Below, piece by piece: positions 32,156 through 40,027 of a stretch of 50,816 bases of DNA. Where the stretch lies: positions 1 to 50,816 of the forward strand of contig JAKSQD010000009.1 of assembly GCA_024404315.1 (NCBI GenBank). Direction: 5' to 3'. The notes beneath the pieces were generated by a model, which saw nothing but the letters and a program-made list of their open reading frames with translations, did no database searches and was not told where the DNA came from. The position numbers and the translations under genes are program-made. Numbering within the stretch: the first letter of the stretch is position 1; every line of letters starts with the position of its first letter. Source of the DNA: Oscillospiraceae bacterium (lineage in GTDB: Bacteria > Bacillota > Clostridia > Oscillospirales > Oscillospiraceae).

Positions 32156-33427
32156 ATGCTGAACATTCATGACGAAAAAGTGCGCTCTCTGCTGTTTCAA
32201 GGCTGGTTTGGTCTGGAAAAGGAGAGCCTGCGGGTGACGGGAGAGGGACGCTTTGCCCACACGCCCAACCCCTTCCCCAAGCATCCCCACATCGTCCGTG
32301 ATTTCTGCGAAAATCAGACGGAAATCAACACGGGAATTTCTCCTAAGGCGGAGGGAGCCGTGGAGGAGCTGGAACAGTATACAGACGAAATTCTGCACAC
32401 ACTGAACCATTTACCCGAAAAGGAATACTTATGGTGCTTTTCCAACCCGCCTTTCATTGAAAAGGAGACGGACATCCCCATTGCTCAGTTTTACGGCGTG
32501 GACGCTCACAAAACCCGCTATCGGGAATATCTCTCCGACCGCTACGGACGGTATAAGATGTCCCTCTGCGGCATTCATGTGAATTACTCCTTTGGAGAGA
32601 AGCTGCTGCGTGCCGCCTTTGAAGCGAGCGGCGAGGAGGATTTTCGTGACTTTCAGGATCGATGGTATCTCTCTTTGGCACAAAAACTGGCGGCCTTCGG
32701 CTGGATTGTCACCGCACTGACCGCCGCTTCTCCGGTGATGGACAGCTCCTATGTGGAGAAGGGGCATGTGGGTAGAGATACCTTTCTTGGCATGGCCTCC
32801 GTCCGATGCAGTGAATTGGGCTATTGGAATCATTTTGCTCCTGTTTTTGACTATTCCAGCCTTTCCGCCTATGTGGACAGCATGGAAGAGTATGTGAAGG
32901 ATGGACTGATTTCCTATCCCTCGGAGCTGTATTATCCCATCCGTCTCAAGCCACCCGGAGCCAACAGCTTGGACGCTCTGAGAGAAAAGGGCGTGAACCA
33001 CATTGAGCTGAGAATGGTTGACCTGAACCCTCTGACCAAAGCGGGGCTGGATGTCCGTGACCTCCGTTTTATCCAACTGCTTCTGGTGTGGCTGGCTTTC
33101 CTCGAAGAACATGATTTCCCCAAAATGGCGCAGGTGCAGGCGGTGCAGAACTTCAAAAACGCCGCTCATTATGACCTGAAAACAGTGAAAATCACTCGTC
33201 AGGATGGTGAAGCGGTGTCGGTAGCGGATGCGGCTTTGGAAGTGCTCCAACAAATGAAAACATTTTATGCTGATTTTAGCGAGGAAGTCCATTTTGTTCT
33301 TGTGTTTGAGGAGGAAAAATTTCTCGATCCCGAAAAGCGCTATGCTTGGCAGATTCGGCGGCTGTATGGAGACGGATTTGCAGAGAAAGGATTGAAGCTG
33401 GCGAAGGAGCGGAGCGGTATCGAATAA
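32156..33427 (+). CDS. Glutamate-cysteine ligase, GshF N-terminal type
   Basis: A 423-residue protein related to the glutamate-cysteine ligase part of GshF and to GshA. Signatures are FGLEKESLRVT (18-28), FCENQTEINTG, RYKMSLCGIHVNYSF, SPVMDSSYVE and HIELRMVDLNPL. It should form gamma-glutamylcysteine from glutamate and cysteine. The C-terminal ATP-grasp domain that gives GshF its glutathione synthetase activity is missing, so glutathione would need another enzyme. The ATG at 32156 follows GGAGG by 6 bp. A TTG at 32144 in the same frame is less likely. The operon ends with the terminator at 33548. Confidence 0.9.
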   Translation: MLNIHDEKVRSLLFQGWFGLEKESLRVTGEGRFAHTPNPFPKHPHIVRDFCENQTEINTGISPKAEGAVEELEQYTDEILHTLNHLPEKEYLWCFSNPPFIEKETDIPIAQFYGVDAHKTRYREYLSDRYGRYKMSLCGIHVNYSFGEKLLRAAFEASGEEDFRDFQDRWYLSLAQKLAAFGWIVTALTAASPVMDSSYVEKGHVGRDTFLGMASVRCSELGYWNHFAPVFDYSSLSAYVDSMEEYVKDGLISYPSELYYPIRLKPPGANSLDALREKGVNHIELRMVDLNPLTKAGLDVRDLRFIQLLLVWLAFLEEHDFPKMAQVQAVQNFKNAAHYDLKTVKITRQDGEAVSVADAALEVLQQMKTFYADFSEEVHFVLVFEEEKFLDPEKRYAWQIRRLYGDGFAEKGLKLAKERSGIE

Positions 33428-33489
33428 CAGATTGAAGTACGTTTTTCATTTTTTTAGGGCAATACCGCATAATAGGGATGTGCAGATTG

Positions 33490-33524
33490 CCTTAGATAAC
33501 AACCCACTTTCTTGCTATCACCTT
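33490..33524. repeat. Solo arm of the MITE-like repeat
   Basis: The segment with AACAACCCACTTTCTTGC and CTATCACCTTA matches the outer arm of the repeat at 24366-24575 (AACCCACTTTGCTACTAACA in inverse orientation there). Only one arm is present, so this looks like a remnant. The remaining part of the 33428-33694 gap is covered by the terminator and the eno ribosome site. Confidence 0.55.
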
Positions 33525-33547
33525 ATCGTTTTTTAACACGCTCTACG

Positions 33548-33587
33548 AGCCTATCGGTACACCTTGATTGACCGATAGGCTTTTATT
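33548..33587 (+). terminator. Terminator of the ligase operon
   Basis: AGCCTATCGGT (33548-33558) and ACCGATAGGCT (33571-33581) form a perfect 11-bp stem with T-rich tail TTTATTT. Confidence 0.88.
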
Positions 33588-33679
33588 TGGCGTTTGGTCA
33601 GCAGGAGATAACTGCAAGAAATAGAGAAACAGACACATACTAACCATGTCCGTTCCATCCATTCCGCAAACAACCGTAA

Positions 33680-34996
<1,317 letters not shown>

Positions 34997-35069
34997 ACAA
35001 AACTGTATCCCCGTTCCTCTTTAGCAAATTGTTCGGCACAGTCTGTTTTGTATGGTCTGTGCCTGTTGA

Positions 35070-35309
35070 GAGGCTGTTTCGTAACCCAGACGCACGCCGC
35101 TCACTTGGCTCTTTTCCGCCCTATCACTGCGAAATTTTTTGAAAGCCGTCAGGATTTCCTGCAAAATTTCACAGCAGGGAATAGAGATGCGAGCAAAGCT
35201 CGTTTCTTGCACTCGGTCGGAAACGTGCCACTGGCACCTTTCTGATTCGACCTCACTGACGCAAAAATATCCTTCGTTACCGGCATACGTCGGAATACGA
35301 AACAGCCTC
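35070..35309. repeat. 240-bp inverted-repeat-bounded element
   Basis: Bounded by GAGGCTGTTTCGTA (35070-35083) and its exact complement TACGAAACAGCCTC (35296-35309). The interior (GACGCACGCCGCTCAC, CTTCGTTACCGGCATACG) holds no open gene. The size and termini suggest a nonautonomous MITE or REP-like intergenic element just upstream of the tRNA-Leu promoter. Confidence 0.75.
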
Positions 35310-35382
35310 TAAGGAAGCATCGAACCGGAGAGTTATCATCGTAAATTTTCGTAAATTTCTTAAAATTTTTCAAAAAAAACGC

Positions 35383-35411
35383 TTGACATTTCCAAGGTGC
35401 GGTGGTATTAT
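35383..35411 (+). promoter_or_regulatory. Promoter of tRNA-Leu
   Basis: TTGACA (35383-35388) and TATTAT (35406-35411) with a 17-bp spacer, 38 bp before the tRNA 5' end. Confidence 0.88.
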
Positions 35412-35449
35412 CATACCTGCGATGAGCGAGAGCCAATGACAAAGCAGAT

Positions 35450-35537
35450 GCGCGAGTGGTGGAATTGGTAGACTCGCCGGCTTCAGGTGCCGGTGCTCAT
35501 TGCGGGCGTGCGGGTTCGACTCCCGCCTCGCGCACCA
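35450..35537 (+). tRNA. tRNA-Leu (anticodon CAG)
   Basis: An 88-nt class II tRNA with a long variable arm, acceptor GCGCGAG pairing with CTCGCGC and encoded CCA. The anticodon loop TTCAGGT between CCGGC and GCCGG gives CAG (reads CTG). Its 3' end serves as the integration site of the mobile element. The gene stays intact because the element restores it. Confidence 0.95.
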
Positions 35538-35539
35538 AC
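35515..35539 (+). other. attL, 25-bp core in tRNA-Leu
   Basis: A 25-bp sequence covering the T arm and acceptor end of tRNA-Leu (starts TTCGACTCCC, ends CGCACCAAC), identical to 50300-50324. This direct repeat is the expected product of site-specific recombination into a tRNA 3' end by a tyrosine integrase. Confidence 0.9.
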
Positions 35540-35607
35540 TCCTCGGACTTAGGTTCGGGGAGTTTTCTTTTGGTTTTAGGCGATTTATTTGAATATTTAC
35601 GATATTT

Positions 35608-35640
35608 GCCTCTGAATTGTTCTGAGTTCAGAGGCTTCAT
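35608..35640. terminator. Terminator between tRNA-Leu and integrase
   Basis: GCCTCTGAA (35608-35616) and TTCAGAGGC (35627-35635) form a 9-bp stem. T-rich tails flank it on the plus strand. It separates host tRNA transcription from the element and could also end the minus-strand integrase transcript. Confidence 0.72.
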
Positions 35641-35657
35641 TTTTGCCCAAAATCGGT

Positions 35658-35678
35658 TTGACCCTTATTTTGACCCTT
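35658..35678. repeat. Left arm tandem repeat
   Basis: Two copies of TTGACCCTT separated by 3 bases, 119 bp inside attL. The same double repeat lies at 50166-50186 near the other end. Such arm sites are bound by the N-terminal domain of tyrosine integrases. Confidence 0.7.
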
Positions 35679-35742
35679 TACGGGATATAATTAGGTGATA
35701 CGGGATAGACACAACCCTTTTCAGAATGTTCCGAAAATGTTC

Positions 35743-36924
35743 TCAAAGACCGGAAACACTCTGGATTAACCTGTCCATACGTTCTGAACTTTCACGCTTC
35801 ATACTCGCCGTTGCGTGGGCGTAGGTTTCCAACGTAAAAGATGCCGTGTGGTGTCCGAGATTTTCCTGCAAGGTCTTGATGTCGTCACCAGCCTGCAAGG
35901 GCATGACGGCATAGGTGTGTCTCAGGTCGTGGAATCGGAAGTCAGGTAGTCCCATCTCCTCCATCACCTTTTTGAACTTGAGGTAGACCGTCTGTGCAGA
36001 AAGGTGATGTCCCCACTCGTTGACAAACACGAAGCCCTTGGGATTATCCCACGCATCTCCGAGAATCAACCGCTGCTCCATCTGCTGCGTTTGCAGCTTC
36101 AACAAACGAATGAGAATGTCCCTTGCGGGAGTCAGCGTCCGTGCCTTGTTGTTCTTCGGCGTGATGAGGGAATATTCACCCGAGCCGTCACGCTCTCTCT
36201 GGAGCTGCTTGGAGACGGTAATCGTGCCGTTGACGAAGTTGATGCTGTCCCACGTCAGTCCCAGAAGCTCTCCCTGACGCATACCGGTGAACAGTGCCAC
36301 ACGGAACAGGGTTTCAAACTCGTGACCCTCGATTTTCTTCAAGAATCGGGCAACATCGTCCTTGTCCATGGGATGAATCTCTGCTTTCTGCTTTCGGGGC
36401 AGCTTAGTATTGTCCGCCACATTGAATTTCAGATAGCCGATGCACACCGCATCCTGCAACGCCCTGTGAAGGACTCCGTGGATATTATGAACCGTCTTGG
36501 CAGAGAGTCCGCCGTCACCATCCTCACCTTCGTAGAGTTCATTGGTGAACATCTGGATATGTACCGGAGTCAGGGCTTTCAGCCTAATTCTGCCCAAAGC
36601 GGGCTTGATATGGTTCCGAACCGTTGAGCAATAGGAATTGACCGTGCGGGGCTTCACATCTTTCAGATAGTCCTTCATCCAGATGTCCAGCCAATCACCC
36701 AGAGCCATGTTGGACGGCTCGAAATAACTGCCCTCATCAATCTCAGAAGTGATTTTTCTCAGCTGTTCTCGCACTTCTTTCTGCGTTTTACCGTAAATAG
36801 ATTTCTGTATCTGTTTGCCTGTCGCTGGATCGACGCCCACCGTGTAGCGAGCCTCCCAGCGTGAATCACCACGTTTTCTCAGTGTTCCACCGCCCGCTGC
36901 GGAGCGTGTGGTTTTCTTTGCCAT
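35743..36924 (-). CDS. int: Tyrosine recombinase integrase
   Basis: A 393-residue phage-type integrase of the Tn916/ICE class. The N-terminal arm-binding domain is AP2-like (WEARYTVGVDPATGKQIQ), then a SAM-like core-binding domain (about 70-170). The catalytic domain has Arg216 (GMRQGELLG), His332 and Arg335 (FHDLRHTY), a GHH segment and Tyr368 (TLETYAHA). The second ATG (36924) is used because AGGAGG is seven bp upstream. The first one abuts the site. It lies 204 bp inside attL, the standard place. It should catalyse integration and excision at tRNA-Leu. Confidence 0.96.
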   Translation of the reverse strand: MAKKTTRSAAGGGTLRKRGDSRWEARYTVGVDPATGKQIQKSIYGKTQKEVREQLRKITSEIDEGSYFEPSNMALGDWLDIWMKDYLKDVKPRTVNSYCSTVRNHIKPALGRIRLKALTPVHIQMFTNELYEGEDGDGGLSAKTVHNIHGVLHRALQDAVCIGYLKFNVADNTKLPRKQKAEIHPMDKDDVARFLKKIEGHEFETLFRVALFTGMRQGELLGLTWDSINFVNGTITVSKQLQRERDGSGEYSLITPKNNKARTLTPARDILIRLLKLQTQQMEQRLILGDAWDNPKGFVFVNEWGHHLSAQTVYLKFKKVMEEMGLPDFRFHDLRHTYAVMPLQAGDDIKTLQENLGHHTASFTLETYAHATASMKRESSERMDRLIQSVSGL

Positions 36925-36991
36925 TGACATACCTCCTATTTTTCACAGGTGCAGTGGGCAGATCGCTTGCTCATCCGTCCACTGCGGGTTG

Positions 36992-37020
36992 ATTATACCA
37001 CATTATCGCAAGCACTTCAA
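36992..37020 (-). promoter_or_regulatory. Integrase promoter with leader hairpin
   Basis: On the minus strand TTGAAG (37015-37020) and TATAAT (36992-36997) are 17 bp apart. Just downstream the leader contains a hairpin, GCAGTGG and CCACTGC (36951-36985), before the AGGAGG of int. It could modulate integrase translation. Confidence 0.7.
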
Positions 37021-37051
37021 CGATTTAAAGCATAATATTTCGGGACAGATG

Positions 37052-37240
37052 TTAGATTTTTTCGGTGTGATTGTCCAGCCAGTCCAGCAGCTTGCTTTTC
37101 ATGACCCGCTTGCTGCGTCCGATCAGAATGGTGGGGAAGTCGGAAATGTTCATCAGGTTGTAGGCTCCTGCTCTGGAAATTTGCAGGATGCTCTGTAAAT
37201 CCTTTGCGGTGAGGATGTCGGGATAATTCTCCAGATTCAT
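37052..37240 (-). CDS. Excisionase-like helix-turn-helix protein
   Basis: A 62-residue DNA-binding protein of the MerR-like HTH_17/Xis type: DILTAKDLQSILQISRAGAYNLM is the helix-turn-helix, followed by the wing FPTILIGRSKRVMKSKLLDWL. An ATG at 37240 is used because AAGGAGGTG lies 6 bp upstream. It sits directly upstream of int on the same strand, the usual place for an excisionase that bends DNA at att sites and directs excision. Confidence 0.88.
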   Translation of the reverse strand: MNLENYPDILTAKDLQSILQISRAGAYNLMNISDFPTILIGRSKRVMKSKLLDWLDNHTEKI

Positions 37241-37253
37241 GTGTGTCACCTCC

Positions 37254-37892
37254 TTAGAAAAAACTTGCAATCCACTGAATACACCCAATCAGATGTCCGG
37301 CAAGAGACGCAAGAAAGAGATATATCAGCGTTTGATTGTTGTTGCTGACGGTTTGAAGGGTATTCATGGATTTCTCATACTGATTCGTTGCACGTTTGGA
37401 CATCTCCTCCAACTTGTTGAGATGAGCCTTAATTTTTCGTTCAAGATTTTCGATGCAGAATCCGAGGTCAACCTTTACGGTTTGATGAATATTGTTATAA
37501 ACTCGGCTCATTGCGTCGTTTACGCTTGAATTGAGGCTGCCGCTGAGCTGCTCGTTGCTGCTCTCTAAGCGTGCGATTTGCAGATCGTATCCGCTCAACG
37601 ATTGATCCACTCTGTCCAGCGTCTCGTTGACCCTCTTGAAGTACAGATTTTGCTTCTCCTCCAGTGCGTTCATCTCCTGCCGAAGCTCGGTGAGAGATTT
37701 CTTGAGGACGCTGTTTTCCAGCTCCAGCTTGTTCATGTGTGCGATGGTCTGCCAGCTCAGAACCTGCTCGCTCACTTCGGTTGAGCTGCTCTGCGGCGGC
37801 GTTAAGGTCTGCGGAGTTAAGGCAGAAGGTGAGGTCACTCTCTGTGCCTCGGTTCGGGAGGTCTCTCCCGTTGTTCTGTTGACTAATGCCAT
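37254..37892 (-). CDS. MobB-like coiled-coil membrane protein
   Basis: A 212-residue protein. Residues 1-50 are polar and Thr/Pro-rich. About 50-170 form a long coiled coil (LENSVLKKSLTELRQEMNAL, VDQSLSGYDLQIARLES). The C-terminus has one membrane helix, LIYLFLASLAGHLIGCIQWI. About 400 bp of its 5' part lie inside the 3' end of the relaxase gene in another frame (37495-37892). GGAAAGG precedes the ATG by 11 bp. The place and topology resemble MobB of RSF1010 and MbeB of ColE1, which help relaxase and are nested in the relaxase gene. Homology is not claimed. Confidence 0.78.
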   Translation of the reverse strand: MALVNRTTGETSRTEAQRVTSPSALTPQTLTPPQSSSTEVSEQVLSWQTIAHMNKLELENSVLKKSLTELRQEMNALEEKQNLYFKRVNETLDRVDQSLSGYDLQIARLESSNEQLSGSLNSSVNDAMSRVYNNIHQTVKVDLGFCIENLERKIKAHLNKLEEMSKRATNQYEKSMNTLQTVSNNNQTLIYLFLASLAGHLIGCIQWIASFF

Positions 37893-38808
37893 TTTCAATA
37901 TTACCTTTCCGGTAGCGTTCGCCCAATCGTCGGTCGGCTACCTTTCGTTTAGAATTTGGATGTAAATAAGAGAATCTTCCACGGCTTTCGGTTACTTCCA
38001 CGCCGTAGTCTTGAAATAATTTCTGAACAAAATCGTCCAGACTGGAACATTTTGGAAGTGTTGCGTCTATGACCTGACGCAGCTCCTCCTTTTGCGTGTC
38101 AAAGATGGTTTCCTTGGGCTGCTTGCCCTCGGCTATCAGCTTGGCATTTTCTGCATCCAATTTCTTCTGACCGTTCTGCTGAACGTGATACTCCTTGTCG
38201 GAAACTCGTTTTTCAGCACCAGACAGCAAATCAATTTGATATAGACCACGCTCTTGACACATCTCCATCACTTTTTCACGAAGATGTCGCATTAGCTTTC
38301 CAGTACAGCGGTGCTTGGCTCCTGCTTTTGTGTCACATGGTCTGTCCATGTAATCCTTCCGCTCCACATTCTCAATACGGACGGAATTGATAACAATATG
38401 GACATGGAGATTTCCAGCCTTGTGGTGTCCGTCGGCGTGGGCACAGATAAGTGCCTGATGACCAGCGAAATTCTCACGGCAGAATTGCTCCCCCATTTGA
38501 TGGACTTCCTCAAGCGTGAGATTGTGGTCATCCCTGTCTCTTGGGTCAAAAGAAATTATGTAATGGTGGCTCTTTACATCGCCCTTGTTCTGATTCTGCC
38601 CATACCTCAGATTTGCCTTGATGCACTCCATGGCGTAAGTATCAGGGGTGCAGTGGATGCCGGAAATGATGTATTCCTGACGAGGGATGTAGTGACCATG
38701 CTCATCAAGAATGGGACGCTGAGTGTCCTCGTCATGCTCGTATTCCAGATATAACTCAGCCGCACCGTAGTTGGCGTTCTTGCTGGAACCGTGCTTAATG
38801 ACTGCCAT
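37495..38808 (-). CDS. MOB-P type relaxase
   Basis: A 437-residue mobilization protein. The catalytic Tyr is probably one of the N-terminal tyrosines (Tyr14 or Tyr20). The metal-binding motif is HHYIISFDPRD (81-91) with GNLHVHIVINSVR (His135 and His137), typical of MOBP relaxases. The C-terminal third is hydrophilic and low in structure (RAGSELADHRTHEQAGAGKQ), probably because it also encodes the nested gene in another frame. It should nick oriT and lead DNA transfer. The start overlaps the end of mobC by 14 bp. No type IV secretion genes are present, so the element needs a helper. Confidence 0.93.
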   Translation of the reverse strand: MAVIKHGSSKNANYGAAELYLEYEHDEDTQRPILDEHGHYIPRQEYIISGIHCTPDTYAMECIKANLRYGQNQNKGDVKSHHYIISFDPRDRDDHNLTLEEVHQMGEQFCRENFAGHQALICAHADGHHKAGNLHVHIVINSVRIENVERKDYMDRPCDTKAGAKHRCTGKLMRHLREKVMEMCQERGLYQIDLLSGAEKRVSDKEYHVQQNGQKKLDAENAKLIAEGKQPKETIFDTQKEELRQVIDATLPKCSSLDDFVQKLFQDYGVEVTESRGRFSYLHPNSKRKVADRRLGERYRKGNIENGISQQNNGRDLPNRGTESDLTFCLNSADLNAAAEQLNRSERAGSELADHRTHEQAGAGKQRPQEISHRASAGDERTGGEAKSVLQEGQRDAGQSGSIVERIRSANRTLREQQRAAQRQPQFKRKRRNEPSL

Positions 38809-39169
38809 AGAAGTTCCCGATGATCTTCATGCTGTCGAATTTCAGCTTGTTCAGCTCTCCGACATAGAGCCGCAGATCACGGCACAGTTCCCTGTCCAGA
38901 CTTCCACCGCCGTTGAGCCAACGAGCAATCTGATTGAGATTGTTGCCAATCCTGCCATACTGTGCCAAAAGCTTCTCAAGACCCTCAATGGGGCTTGCCT
39001 CGATTTTGGGTGCTTCCTGTACCGGAGTTCCGAAAATCGCACAGCGAAGGTACTCCGCCTGAGATAGACCAGTTCGCTTTAAAATGTTGTCAAATTCGAG
39101 TTTCTCGTCGTAAGAAAGTCGAGTTTTCACAACGATGTCACGGGGACTTTCCCCGATGTTATGTTTCAT
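38795..39169 (-). CDS. mobC: Relaxosome protein MobC
   Basis: A 124-residue protein of the MobC family: RDIVVKTRLSYDEKLEFDNI with a ribbon-helix-helix-like start and the conserved AQYGRIGNNLNQIARWLN. It aids relaxase in opening oriT. The start at 39169 follows GGAGG by about 10 bp and gives the usual length. It is the first gene of the minus-strand mobilization operon, and it starts next to the hairpin array that may hold oriT. Confidence 0.92.
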   Translation of the reverse strand: MKHNIGESPRDIVVKTRLSYDEKLEFDNILKRTGLSQAEYLRCAIFGTPVQEAPKIEASPIEGLEKLLAQYGRIGNNLNQIARWLNGGGSLDRELCRDLRLYVGELNKLKFDSMKIIGNFYGSH

Positions 39170-39206
39170 AAAATTGAACCTCCGTGGTTTGATTTTTTGA
39201 AATAGT

Positions 39207-39657
39207 CCGCCGTAGGCGGCATCTGCGTCCATAGGACGCTCTGCGGAAACCGTAGGGTTCCGCTAAACCGGAGAACATTTGATGCTGGCTTATGAGCATA
39301 AAATGTTCGGAGCCGAGGGGTCTGGGGGAATCGGAATCCCACAGCAAGTATTGACCAAAATGGGACGCATAGCGGTACCATGGTCGATACTTGCTCTTTA
39401 TTTGCCCACACGTTCCCCGAACCGAGGGGGGATAATCCCACGAACTGTGTGGGCAAATATGGGCGGCGAATTTCTGAACTTTTCGGGCTGGAAAAGTACG
39501 GAATCTGAGCCGCCCATCTCAAACTGGGACGGCAAAGCCGGAACAGTTTGTATGTCCCCTGCAAGACGCAAGTCTGGAAGGGGACATATTCGGGACGGAA
39601 CGATTCGGGCAAAACTGGCGAAAAAGTCAGGTCTGCTTGAAGCGATAATTCCGTCCC
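39207..39657. other. Hairpin array, candidate oriT region
   Basis: A 450-bp noncoding stretch upstream of mobC with about nine consecutive inverted repeats. Examples are GCGTCC/GGACGC (39225-39239), GCGGAA/TTCCGC (39243-39262), a 15-bp arm pair with one mismatch (39343-39357 and 39381-39395), TTTGCCCACACGTTC with its near complement (39401-39457), ATGGGCGGC/GCCGCCCAT (39459-39517), TATGTCCCCT/AGGGGACATA (39551-39588) and GGGACGGAA/TTCCGTCCC (39592-39657). One of them could hold the relaxase nick site. Long overlapping open frames here on both strands look like chance products of these repeats. The 39658-40027 part shows only the upstream region of the next gene. Confidence 0.65.
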
Positions 39658-40027
39658 GCTGCGTTCTGAATTTGCACCCAAAAGTTGCCAGAATGCTCAG
39701 CGATTCGCCCTGCGAGAGCTACATGAAAAGTGAAGAAAATGTTCCAACCATTTCAAAGGATTGCTCATATCCACAAAAAGAATATTTCCCTTTTTTATCG
39801 AATTTGTTGAGTTATCCCGTTTACGACACTTTTCTTCTAAATTGCACGTTATAATTGATTGATAGAGTAAAATCACCTCTTTTGTTTACAGAATCGTAAA
39901 TTATTGTCCAAAATAAAGTTGTATCATGATACTTGTGGCGGCTCGTGGAGCCTGTTATTATCATAAGCTACGATGCGATTTTTTTACAGGTCAGCCAGTT
40001 GTCAGTAAATTGTCAAGGAGATTTTTG

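Noticed and set aside
29964-33427. Complete ergothioneine cluster
   Set aside because: EgtB and EgtD homologs are absent. Only EgtC-like and EgtA-like folds are present, and a GshF-type ligase does not belong to that pathway.
39166-39854. Long overlapping frames on both strands between mobC and the STAND gene
   Set aside because: They cover the hairpin array, have low-complexity content without a ribosome site or domain, and the inverted repeats explain the open frames.
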